The notes below the pieces were generated by a model. That model did not search any database. It was not told the origin of the DNA and saw only the letters and a program-made list of their open reading frames with translations. A stretch of 6,880 bases of DNA from an uncultured Succinivibrio sp. (lineage in GTDB: Bacteria > Pseudomonadota > Gammaproteobacteria > Enterobacterales > Succinivibrionaceae): NCBI GenBank assembly GCA_900767695.1, contig CAAGAC010000107.1:1-6880 (forward strand), read 5' to 3'. The translations under genes and the position numbers were made by a program. Below are positions 1 through 6,070 of the stretch, piece after piece (position 1 is the stretch's first letter; each line of letters opens with the position of its first letter).

Positions 1-13
1 GCTCTTCCGATCT
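1..13. other. Illumina adapter remnant at the contig end
   Basis: The first 13 bases read GCTCTTCCGATCT, which is exactly the 3' end shared by the standard Illumina TruSeq-type adapters. Being both exact and flush with the sequence edge makes chance very unlikely. Genomic sequence should be taken to begin at about base 14. The first four codons of the reading frame that runs into the neighbouring gene (Ser-Ser-Asp-Leu) are therefore artificial. Confidence 0.9.
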
Positions 14-14
14 T

Positions 15-269
15 CCGAAATTCGTCCACCTCTACGGCCACATCCACAACAACGCGCACGACATGGCCTGGACAGCCCACCTGCGCAACGCCTACAACGT
101 GGGCGCCGACGTCAACGACTACCGCCCGGTCAGCATCGACGAGATCCTCGAGAGGATCAGGAAGCACAACGATGAGCTGCCACTGAGCCAGAGCATCAAC
201 CCTCCGCTTGAGGACAGGAAGGCCATCCCAGAGATCTCGGTGCAAAAGCCCGAGCCTCCGGAGGACTGA
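15..269 (+). CDS. Calcineurin-like metallophosphoesterase, C-terminal fragment (5' truncated by contig end)
   Basis: About 84 genomic codons are visible, ending at TGA 267-269. The fragment opens with KFVHLYGHIHNN, the GH-x-H block that supplies the last metal-binding histidines of calcineurin-like phosphoesterases. Twenty or so residues later comes YNVGADVNDYRPVSIDEI, a tail I recognise from small bacterial metallophosphoesterases of this superfamily, in which the Asn-Val-Gly-x-Asp segment follows the catalytic core. The last 30 or so residues are polar and proline-rich (ends KPEPPED) and probably disordered. The family uses a dinuclear metal centre to cleave phosphoester bonds; the substrate cannot be told from this piece. 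The earlier metal-binding blocks lie off the window. The ATG at codon 63-65 falls inside the conserved domain and is not a real start. An intrinsic terminator follows 20 bases after the stop, so this is the last gene of its transcription unit. Confidence 0.8.
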   Translation, partial: PKFVHLYGHIHNNAHDMAWTAHLRNAYNVGADVNDYRPVSIDEILERIRKHNDELPLSQSINPPLEDRKAIPEISVQKPEPPED

Positions 270-289
270 CAAAAGGCACCATGATCCAG

Positions 290-313
290 AAGGCCCGCTG
301 AGCGGGCCTTTTT
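290..313 (+). terminator. Intrinsic terminator of the metallophosphoesterase gene
   Basis: The arms AAGGCCCGC and GCGGGCCTT pair perfectly around a TGA loop and run straight into a T tract (TTTTT), beginning 20 bases downstream of the preceding stop codon. This is a textbook Rho-independent terminator on the plus strand. The minus strand has no comparable T tract. Confidence 0.88.
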
Positions 314-445
314 CCTGTATGCACCATTCTTGTGCAGCGCAGGACACGCCACGAACGGCATTCCTACGCCATCTGTGACAAGGCGCCCATTTTGCGAAAC
401 ATGGGTTTTTCCGCCCTGCTATCCTCCACCCCCGTTTGAGTCCAC

Positions 446-453
446 AAGGAGGT
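446..453 (+). promoter_or_regulatory. Ribosome binding site of the 150-residue hypothetical gene
   Basis: AAGGAGGT is a near-perfect Shine-Dalgarno sequence 11 bases ahead of the ATG at 465. It favours that start over the next in-frame ATG at 474, which would be 20 bases away. The 150-base spacer upstream (314-464) holds no gene; TTGCGA at 392-397 with TGCTAT at 417-422 is a possible but poor sigma-70 pair (19-base gap), too weak to call. Confidence 0.7.
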
Positions 454-464
454 AACAAGAGGAC

Positions 465-917
465 ATGTGCAAGATGAGGAAGCAAAGGGAGATGCTCGGA
501 AGCTTCGGCTGGGCGGAGGATCCGGTGCTCGCATGCTCGGATCCCCGCTACGACGTCATGGAGCCGGCGAGGCTCTCCCACAGCTGCGCGAGGGTTGACC
601 GCCTGCGCGCCGAGCTTGACCGCCAGATCCCCGGCAGCCGCCGCTGGGCGAGGATCCTGGTCGAGATCGGGCGATGCCTCTCCGACATCGAGGACACCCG
701 CAGGCGCTGCCACCGCAAGGCCGCCCGCAGGATCTGCTCCCGCTACCGCGCCGTCCTCATCGAGGATCCGTCGCTTCAGGCCGCAGCCTGGGGCAAAGCC
801 GTGGGCAGGGCCTTCGATCCAGCAGGCTTCATCCGCACACTGCGCGCCGAGGGCGAGCGCGCCGGAACCGCGGTCGTGATCACCGGTCCTTTGGATGAGG
901 GAAAGGAAGGCGCCTGA
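465..917 (+). CDS. Hypothetical basic protein, 150 residues, no recognised family
   Basis: I do not recognise this protein. The reading frame is complete, from ATG 465 behind a strong ribosome binding site to TGA 915-917, and its codons are GC-rich at third positions like the neighbours, so it looks like a real gene. Residues 1-40 are mixed and probably unstructured. Residues 41-100 are arginine-rich and predicted by eye to be helical (for example RRRCHRKAARRICSRYR at about 79-95), with a patch of positive charge that could contact nucleic acid or an acidic partner; this is inference only. Six cysteines (2, 24, 41, 71, 82, 91) are scattered and form no CxxC pair, so a zinc ribbon is not supported. 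There is no signal peptide or membrane segment. It stands alone, between a terminator at 290-313 and a hairpin at 919-966, convergent to the damaged lipoprotein gene. The two other plus-strand frames open over the same bases lack a credible ribosome binding site. Confidence 0.68.
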   Translation: MCKMRKQREMLGSFGWAEDPVLACSDPRYDVMEPARLSHSCARVDRLRAELDRQIPGSRRWARILVEIGRCLSDIEDTRRRCHRKAARRICSRYRAVLIEDPSLQAAAWGKAVGRAFDPAGFIRTLRAEGERAGTAVVITGPLDEGKEGA

Positions 918-918
918 C

Positions 919-966
919 GCAAGGCGCCCCCGGGGCTGCGATCCCCGGGGCGCTCATGCGCCTTGC
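919..966. terminator. GC-rich hairpin between convergent genes, probable bidirectional terminator
   Basis: The inner stem pairs 924-935 with 943-953 (GCGCCCCGGGG type, one bulged C, loop CTGCGAT). An outer pair, GCAAGGCGC at 919-927 and GCGCCTTGC at 958-966, overlaps the inner left arm, so the two can compete or stack partly. It begins one base after the plus-strand stop and ends four bases before the minus-strand stop, the place expected for a shared terminator. Neither strand has a good T tract, so termination may be weak or need Rho. The stem and loop resemble the hairpin at 2041-2070. Confidence 0.6.
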
Positions 967-970
967 AGGA

Positions 971-1829
971 TCAGTCCTTTGGCCACCAGTCAGGCAGGTC
1001 GAAGAGCTTGAAGTCGGGATCGACTGCGAAGCCCTTCACGAAGCCGGGATCCTGCACCGCTTCCTTGAGGAACCTGCCCACGTCTGCCGTGCGGCCGTCC
1101 TGCACCGTCACCCACGAGCTTCAATGGCTCGGGCAGCGACTCCATGGCAAGCGCCGACTTGAAGTCCATGCCAGAGAAGTAGGCGCAGCCGCCCGGGACA
1201 ACCGCCGCGGCGATCGATTCAAGCGAGCGGGAGAGCTGCGCAGCCTCCATAGGCACGAATGTGAAATTCCTGGGGTTGTCGCCGATGTCGGCGATCGAGG
1301 TCTTCTGATCGTCGCTGTCGGCCTTGAGCGTGATGATCCCGAGATCGCGGGCGAAACTGAGCGAGTGCGCGAGGTTGACTGGATCGAAGGACACTCCAAT
1401 CGAGGCTCCCTCGGGCAGATCGGCAAGCGACTTGTACTTCGAGGAGAAAAGGTAGAGTCCGAGGGTCGGAAAGCTCACCACCGAGGCCAGCCTCAGGCCC
1501 TGGTTCCTCACGAGGTTGTCAAGGTAGAGCTGGTGCTGGAAGAGGTTGGCCTCGATCCCGCCTGCGTCCAGCGCCGTGTCTGGCTGGATCCAGTCGGAGA
1601 ACTAGACGAAGGACAGCTTGTGCCCGCGCTTCTCGACTACGGGCTTGAGGTACTTCTCCATGATCACCCGGTACGGTCCGGGCACCACGCCCACCCTGAT
1701 CTCATGGGGCACCTGCGCCTGCTGCCCTCCGCCCTGCCTGCCGCATCCTTGAAGCAGCGCCAAGGCAAGCGCTCCGGCTGCGATGATCCCAAGAGCGCGC
1801 GATGCGGCTTTTGAAGCGATTCTGTACAT
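971..1829 (-). pseudogene. NlpA/MetQ-family substrate-binding lipoprotein, broken by a stop codon and a frameshift
   Basis: The start is the ATG at 1827-1829, five bases behind AAAGGAGA (1835-1842). The product opens with a lipoprotein signal peptide: basic N-terminus, hydrophobic stretch GIIAAGALALALLQG and a lipobox ending at Cys. Then comes EIRVGVVPGPYRVIMEKYLKP, typical of the NlpA lipoprotein family (periplasmic binding proteins of methionine-type ABC importers). Codon 76 is TAG (1602-1604), yet the family match continues in the same frame with FSDWIQPDTALDAGG, then EANLFQHQLYLDNL, the ANFFQH-like core motif, and on through NPRNFTFVPMEAAQLSRSL. Near 1112-1130 the frame shifts, and the natural C-terminus WVTVQDGRTADVGRF...DLPDWWPKD ends at TGA 971-973. 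The repaired length, about 285 residues, is normal for the family. One base change (GAG to TAG) would explain the stop. Ligand is unknown; no ABC ATPase or permease gene is in the window. An intact start and ribosome binding site suggest recent decay. Sequencing error is the alternative, less likely with two separate lesions. Confidence 0.88.
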
Positions 1830-2027
1830 GACATTCTCCTTTCTGAAGCAATGCGCCGGCACCAAGCCGGCCTTGATGGAAGCGAGGCGGCGCTTTCTGC
1901 GCCGTCATCCTTCTTTATCTATCTTGAATGGAAATGATGAGCTGAAGGAAATACCGCTTATGGATTGCCGGGCATAGAAAAGCCATATGAATTAAGGGAT
2001 GGAATGAGATGGCCGCGCGCTGCGCGT
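1830..2027 (-). promoter_or_regulatory. AT-richer leader and promoter region of the lipoprotein pseudogene
   Basis: This spacer between the pyrD terminator and the lipoprotein start is visibly poorer in GC than its surroundings, particularly 1905-2005, as expected for a promoter region, but I see no convincing -35/-10 pair. The transcript would carry two small hairpins ahead of the ribosome binding site (AAAGGAGA, 1835-1842): CGGCGC/GCGCCG around a five-base loop at 1888-1904, and GCCGGC/GCCGGC around a five-base loop at 1855-1871. Neither is followed by a U tract, and no known methionine-linked riboswitch architecture is apparent. No gene is supported here on either strand. Confidence 0.4.
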
Positions 2028-2070
2028 AACAGAATTAACAGCGCCCCGGGATCCTGCGATCCCGGGGCGC
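2028..2070 (-). terminator. Intrinsic terminator of the pyrD transcript
   Basis: A perfect 13-base-pair stem, GCGCCCCGGGATC (2041-2053) with GATCCCGGGGCGC (2058-2070), closes a four-base loop. On the minus strand it is followed by the U-rich run TGTTAATTCTGTT (2028-2040). It begins 25 bases beyond the pyrD stop codon. The tract is interrupted rather than pure U, but stem strength and position make termination of the pepN-DUF2835-pyrD transcript likely. Confidence 0.8.
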
Positions 2071-2095
2071 GCTGCTTTCAATGGCAGTCAGGCTG

Positions 2096-3121
2096 TCAGA
2101 GGTTGTTCACGATGTCGCGGATGACCCTGGGGCCGTCGTAGATGAGCGACGTGAAGATCTGCACGAGGCTGGCGCCGGCGTCGATCTTCTCGCGGGCCTG
2201 GACGGCGTTGGAGATCCCTCCAACGCCGATGAGCGGGATCGAGTTGTCGACCATGTCCGAGACCAGCTTGAGCACGCGGGTGCTCTTGTGGAAGAGCGGC
2301 TGGCCCGAGAGCCCGCCCCACTCGTTGGCGTGGGTCATGCCGTGGATGACGTCGCGGCTGACCGTGGTGTTGGTGCAGGTGATGCCGTCGATCTTCTGCT
2401 CGAGGCAGGCGCTGCACAGCGAGCGCAGCTCGTTGTCGTAGAGATCCGGGGAGATCTTGACCACGAGCGGGACATAGGTGCCGTGCTTGTCGGCAAGCTC
2501 CTTCTGCTTCTCCTTGAGCGGGCCGATGAGCTTGGCGAAGTACTCGGCCTGCTGGAGATCGGTGAGATCCGGGGTGTTCGGGCAGGAGATGTTGACCGCG
2601 ATGTAGTCGGCGCAGGGGTAGACCTTGGTCATGCACTCGAGGTAGTCGTCCACCGCGTGGTCAAGGGGGGTCGACTCGTTCTTGCCGATCGAGACTCCGA
2701 TGACGCCGTCGTAGGTGGAGCGCTTGAGGTTCGAGACCAGGTAGTCGACGCCCTTGTTGTTGAAGCCCATGCGGTTGATGATGCCCTCCGCCTCGTAGAC
2801 GCGGAAGAGCCTGGGCCTGGGGTTGCCCTCCTGTGGCTTCGGGGTCACGGTGCCGACCTCGACGAAGCCAAAGCCGAGCGCCCCGAAGAAGTCGATGGCG
2901 TCGCCGTTCTTGTCGATGCCGGCGGCCAGGCCCAGCGGGTTGCGGAACTTGAGTCCCATCACCTCGACCGGGCTGTCCTGGACCTTCTGCGAGAAGATGC
3001 TCCTGAACGGCTCCTTCGAGAGGGTTTTCCCGACCTTGATCGTCAGATCATGCGCGTGCTCGGCGTTCATCATGAAGAGCGCTGGCCTGACGAAGCTGCG
3101 GTACAGAAAATACGGGAACAT
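2096..3121 (-). CDS. pyrD: Dihydroorotate dehydrogenase, class 2 (quinone-dependent), with Cys at the catalytic-base position
   Basis: Oxidises dihydroorotate to orotate in de novo UMP synthesis, passing electrons through FMN to membrane quinones at the inner face of the cytoplasmic membrane. The 341 residues match E. coli PyrD (336) along their whole length. Residues 1-40 form the helical membrane-associating extension that defines class 2 (MFPYFLYRSFVRPALFMMNA). The barrel follows with NPLGLAAGIDKNG (61-73), EVGTVTPKPQEGNPRPRLFR (88-107), INRMGFNNKGVD (115-126), IGVSIGKN (141-148), VVKISPD (220-226), TNTT (250-253), GGLSGQPL (269-276) and IGVGGIS (298-304). The active-site loop reads NISCPNTPDLTDLQ: Cys180 (codon 2582-2584, TGC) stands where E. 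coli has catalytic Ser175, and Asp and Thr replace the Gly and Arg of PGLRTLQ. Cys is the base in class 1 enzymes. ATG at 3119-3121 lies seven bases behind AGGAG (3129-3133). It starts 24 bases after the DUF2835 stop and is probably co-transcribed with it. Confidence 0.97.
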   Translation of the reverse strand: MFPYFLYRSFVRPALFMMNAEHAHDLTIKVGKTLSKEPFRSIFSQKVQDSPVEVMGLKFRNPLGLAAGIDKNGDAIDFFGALGFGFVEVGTVTPKPQEGNPRPRLFRVYEAEGIINRMGFNNKGVDYLVSNLKRSTYDGVIGVSIGKNESTPLDHAVDDYLECMTKVYPCADYIAVNISCPNTPDLTDLQQAEYFAKLIGPLKEKQKELADKHGTYVPLVVKISPDLYDNELRSLCSACLEQKIDGITCTNTTVSRDVIHGMTHANEWGGLSGQPLFHKSTRVLKLVSDMVDNSIPLIGVGGISNAVQAREKIDAGASLVQIFTSLIYDGPRVIRDIVNNL

Positions 3122-3145
3122 GCCTTTACTCCTATGTGTTTGCCT

Positions 3146-3385
3146 CTAGCCCAGGGAGCTGATCTCCTCAAGGCTCACGAATTGGTTGTCCTGCGTGGTG
3201 GTCAGCTGGAAGCGACCGCTGATCCCGTCCTCGGTCGTGAACTTCCTGAAGTGCTCGGCGTCGATGTCGAGCACCAGTCCCTCGTCAGTGCGCACCCGGA
3301 ACCTCCGGATCGCGCCTGCGTAGACGTCGAGCATCTGCTCGCGGCTGATGCCTATCGAGAACCTGTAGTAACGATAACCGTACAC
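3146..3385 (-). CDS. DUF2835 family small protein
   Basis: A 79-residue protein matching the DUF2835 pattern: an aromatic opening (YYRFSIGISREQMLDVYAG), a middle strand with RFRVRTDEGLVLDIDAEHFRKF, then the most typical part, DGISGRFQLTTTQDNQFVSLEEI. Length is close to that of the family (roughly 70-80). Function is unknown; there is no signal peptide or membrane segment, so it is presumably cytoplasmic. The only usable start is GTG at 3383-3385, because the next in-frame ATG (residue 17) would delete the conserved opening. That GTG follows the pepN TAA with no base between, and there is only a weak GGCGAG ahead of it, so its translation is probably coupled to pepN termination. The pepN-DUF2835-pyrD arrangement recurs in related Gammaproteobacteria as far as I recall. 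The stop is TAG (3146-3148), which shows TAG is an ordinary stop here. Confidence 0.88.
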   Translation of the reverse strand: MYGYRYYRFSIGISREQMLDVYAGAIRRFRVRTDEGLVLDIDAEHFRKFTTEDGISGRFQLTTTQDNQFVSLEEISSLG

Positions 3386-6004
3386 TTACTCGCCGGCTTT
3401 GACAGCCGCCTCAATTTTTTCATACAGCGAGCGCGAGATGTTCGGGATGCGCGAGAGCTTCTGGAGGCTCTCCTCCATGAGCGCGGCGCGCTCGCGGTCG
3501 AAGCGGCGAAAGCTCAGGAGCGGGGTCACCAGCGCGGCCGCGATCTGCTCGTTGATCGGATCGAGCTGCCTGATGAGCTCGCACAGAAGCGTGTACCCCG
3601 CCCCGTCCCTGCGGTGCAGCGCGACCGGGTTGCCGCGGGCCATCGCGCCGACGAGCGCGCGGACGCGGTTTGGATTGCGCAGGTCGAAGCTCCTGTGCTT
3701 CAAGAGCTTGCGCACAGTGAACACGGTCTCCTCGGCAGGCGCAGTGGCCTGGATCCTGAAGAAGGTGTCCATCACCAGCGGATCCTGGGAGTAGCGCGAC
3801 TCGAACTGCTTCAGAAGCGCGGGCGCGCACTCGAGCGAGAGATGCACTGCGGCGGTGAGCGCGGCCTTGAGATCGGTCATGCAGCGGGCGGACTTGTAGT
3901 GATGCTCGACAAGCTCGGAGGCCTTCCTGCCCTCGCCCCTGGCCTTGAGGCCCTGGGCGAGCATGAGGAGCGCGGCGCCCTGGACGGCGCGGGCGCCCAT
4001 GTCGGCGACCGAGTAGCGCGGGGAGGAGGCCTTGACCTTGGAAAGCACCGAGGCGAAGCCGTCGGAAAGCGCCGCGGCGGCCTTCTCGGAGAGGGCCTGC
4101 CTAGCCTTGGCCAGGGCATCGATGTCGATGCTCCCGAAGGTCTGCATCAGATCCTCGAACGGGAGGATCTGCATGCACCTGGCGCAGAGCACGAGATCGG
4201 CCTTGGGGCCGACGGACTCAATGACGCCATTCACAGCGCCGATGAGGGCGTCGGGCTCCCCTGCCGCATCGGCGCCCTTCTCCACGTAATCGTGGACGTA
4301 GCGGATCTGGAGCTGCGCGCAGCTGTCGGTCTTGATGAAGGGATCGTCGCAGTGCTCGAGCATGCGCGCGTAGTCATTGTCAGTGTACGGGGCCTCGAGC
4401 TTTACCGGTGCCGAGAAGTCCTCGAAGAGCACCGGAAGGCAGCCTTCCGGCAGGTTGAACCTGAACTCCTCGGACTCCTTTGAAAACTCGATGACCGAGT
4501 CCTGGCCAAGGCACGCAGGATGCACCGCGTGGCCCTCGGTGTCGAGGAACGATGTCCTGACCGGGATCACGAAGGGCTTCTTCTCCTTCTGGCCCGGGGT
4601 TGCCGGGGTGGACTGGGAGAGGGAGAGCACCAGCTCCTCCCCCTCCCGCCTCCAGGAGGCCCTCACCACCGGGGTGCCGGCCTGGGTGTACCAGTTGAAG
4701 AACTGCGTGAAGTCCCTGCCCGAGGCCTCGGCCATGCAGCCAACGAAGTCCTCGATGGTGGCGGCCTGGCCGTCGAACTTCGCGAGGTACTCGGAAAGCC
4801 CCTGGCGGAACTTCTGCTCGCCGATGAGGGTGTGGATCATCCTGATGACCTCGGCGCCCTTGTCGTAGATGGTCACGGTGTAGAAGTTGTTCATCTCCAT
4901 GACCTGCTCGGGGCGAACCGGATGGGCAAGCGGCGAGGCGTCCTCGGCGAACTGGGGCCCGCGGATCACGCTGACGGCGCGCAGGCGCGCGATCGTGCGC
5001 GAGGCGGTGTCGGAGCTGAACTCCTGATCGCGGAACACCGTGAGCGACTCCTTGAGCGAGAGCTGGAACCAGTCGCGCAGCGTCACGCGGTCGCCGGTGT
5101 AGTTGTGGAAGTACTCGTGGCCGATGACGTTCTGCACGCTGAAGAAGTCGGAGTCCGACGCGGTGTCCGGATCGACCATCACGTAGACCGAGTTGAAGAT
5201 GTTCAGGCCCTTGTTCTCCATCGCCCCCTGGTTGAAGAAGTCGACGGCCACGACCTTGAAGTTGTCGAGATCGTACTCGAGGCCGAAGCGCTCCTCGTCC
5301 CACTTCATCGCGTCCTTGATGGACTGCATGGCCCACAGCCCGCGCTCGTAGGAGCCGCGGTTGACGTAGACGCCAAGCTGGATGCGGCGGCCTGACTTGG
5401 TGCGGTAGGTGTCGGAGATGATGTCGAAGGTCCCGGCGACCAGGGCGAACAGGTAGGATGGCTTGGGGAACGGATCCTCCCACACGGTGTACTCGCGGCC
5501 CTTGCGGGTGCCGCGGTCGACGAGGTTGCCGTTTGAGAGCAGCACGCCGCAGCCGTACTCGGGGCCGGTGATTGTCACGCGGTAGCGCGAGAGCACGTCC
5601 GGGCGGTCGAGGAAGTAGGTGATGCGCCGGAAGCCCTGGGGCTCGCACTGGGTGCAGAAGACGCCGTCGGACTTGTACAGGCCCATGAGCGAGGTGTTGG
5701 TTGCAGGCGAGATCACGTTCTCGACCGTGAGCTCGAACTCGTCGGGGACGTCCTCGACCACGAGCCTGCCTGGCTCCTCGCGGTACTTGCAGGCCCCGCC
5801 GTCGAGCGCGACCGACACGAGCTTGAGCTTCTCGCCGTCGAGCACCAGCGGCGCGCGGCGATCCCTGGTCTTGCGCAGGTAGCGGGCCGTGGCGACCACG
5901 CGGGTGGCCTCGTCTGAGAGCTCGAACGAGAGATCGATGGACGTCGCTGTGAAGTCCGGTGCCTTGTAGTCGGTTCTCTTTGCTGCCTTGTATCTGGCGC
6001 TCAT
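3386..6004 (-). CDS. pepN: Aminopeptidase N (M1 family zinc metallopeptidase)
   Basis: Removes N-terminal residues from peptides in the cytoplasm, late in ATP-dependent protein turnover. The 872 residues (E. coli 870) align throughout. Domain I (about 1-190) contains Gln119 and Glu121, the substrate N-terminus anchors (CTQCE). Domain II (about 190-440) has the exopeptidase motif GAMEN (260-264), the zinc site HEYFH (296-300) with third ligand Glu319 in LKES, catalytic base Glu297, and Tyr380 in NNFYTVTIY for transition-state stabilisation. Domain III (about 441-545) is a beta domain and domain IV (to 872) is helical, with HRSFDLRNPNRVRALVGA near its end. The residue before GAMEN is Gln259 where E. 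coli has Met260, which shapes the S1 pocket. I choose ATG 6002-6004 (MSARYKAAKRTDYK), seven bases behind GAGGA (6012-6016); an in-frame TTG at 6025 would add seven residues, overlap the U tract and lacks support from the family. It lies 66 bases after prc, with a terminator hairpin between. Confidence 0.98.
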   Translation of the reverse strand: MSARYKAAKRTDYKAPDFTATSIDLSFELSDEATRVVATARYLRKTRDRRAPLVLDGEKLKLVSVALDGGACKYREEPGRLVVEDVPDEFELTVENVISPATNTSLMGLYKSDGVFCTQCEPQGFRRITYFLDRPDVLSRYRVTITGPEYGCGVLLSNGNLVDRGTRKGREYTVWEDPFPKPSYLFALVAGTFDIISDTYRTKSGRRIQLGVYVNRGSYERGLWAMQSIKDAMKWDEERFGLEYDLDNFKVVAVDFFNQGAMENKGLNIFNSVYVMVDPDTASDSDFFSVQNVIGHEYFHNYTGDRVTLRDWFQLSLKESLTVFRDQEFSSDTASRTIARLRAVSVIRGPQFAEDASPLAHPVRPEQVMEMNNFYTVTIYDKGAEVIRMIHTLIGEQKFRQGLSEYLAKFDGQAATIEDFVGCMAEASGRDFTQFFNWYTQAGTPVVRASWRREGEELVLSLSQSTPATPGQKEKKPFVIPVRTSFLDTEGHAVHPACLGQDSVIEFSKESEEFRFNLPEGCLPVLFEDFSAPVKLEAPYTDNDYARMLEHCDDPFIKTDSCAQLQIRYVHDYVEKGADAAGEPDALIGAVNGVIESVGPKADLVLCARCMQILPFEDLMQTFGSIDIDALAKARQALSEKAAAALSDGFASVLSKVKASSPRYSVADMGARAVQGAALLMLAQGLKARGEGRKASELVEHHYKSARCMTDLKAALTAAVHLSLECAPALLKQFESRYSQDPLVMDTFFRIQATAPAEETVFTVRKLLKHRSFDLRNPNRVRALVGAMARGNPVALHRRDGAGYTLLCELIRQLDPINEQIAAALVTPLLSFRRFDRERAALMEESLQKLSRIPNISRSLYEKIEAAVKAGE

Positions 6005-6023
6005 TCCTGTGTCCTCAAAACTC

Positions 6024-6052
6024 AAAAAAGGCGCATCGCCATGCGGTGCGCC
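6024..6052 (-). terminator. U-tailed hairpin between prc and pepN (terminator or attenuator)
   Basis: On the minus strand, GGCGCACCGC pairs with GCGATGCGCC (one A-C mismatch or wobble region, loop near ATG) and is followed directly by TTTTTTGAG. This is a good Rho-independent terminator shape, 18 bases after the prc stop. The T tract ends only 19 bases before the pepN ATG, so the hairpin lies within whatever leader pepN has. If it terminates fully, pepN needs a promoter overlapping it; otherwise it tunes read-through from prc. Confidence 0.75.
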
Positions 6053-6070
6053 GTCGGGATCCCCTGCTGC

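Noticed and set aside
1602..1604. TAG in the lipoprotein gene as a recoded or read-through codon
   Set aside because: TAG serves as the normal stop of the DUF2835 gene and of prc here, and the same gene has a separate frameshift, so decay is simpler.
963..1814. Plus-strand open frame of 283 codons over the lipoprotein locus
   Set aside because: The minus strand carries a clear NlpA-family sequence across the whole region, with signal peptide and ribosome binding site; the plus-strand frame is its shadow and starts inside the shared hairpin.
1830..2027. SAM or other methionine riboswitch upstream of the NlpA-type gene
   Set aside because: Only two short independent hairpins are present; no multi-helix junction, pseudoknot or U-tailed expression platform is visible.
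2081..4483. Very long plus-strand open frame (800 codons) opposite pyrD, DUF2835 and pepN
   Set aside because: It is antisense to three well-identified genes, its composition is the Leu/Val/Glu/Asp/His-rich pattern typical of the complement of GC-rich codons, and it matches no family. It arises because stop codons are rare in antisense frames at this GC.
4380..5648. Minus-strand open frame of 422 codons inside pepN in another frame
   Set aside because: Arg/His/Pro-rich translation of an out-of-frame GC-rich gene; the pepN frame is conserved throughout.
6023..6025. TTG as the start of pepN
   Set aside because: The ATG at 6002-6004 has a well-spaced GAGGA, gives a protein of family length, and its N-terminus aligns with E. 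coli PepN; the TTG lies in the terminator's U tract.
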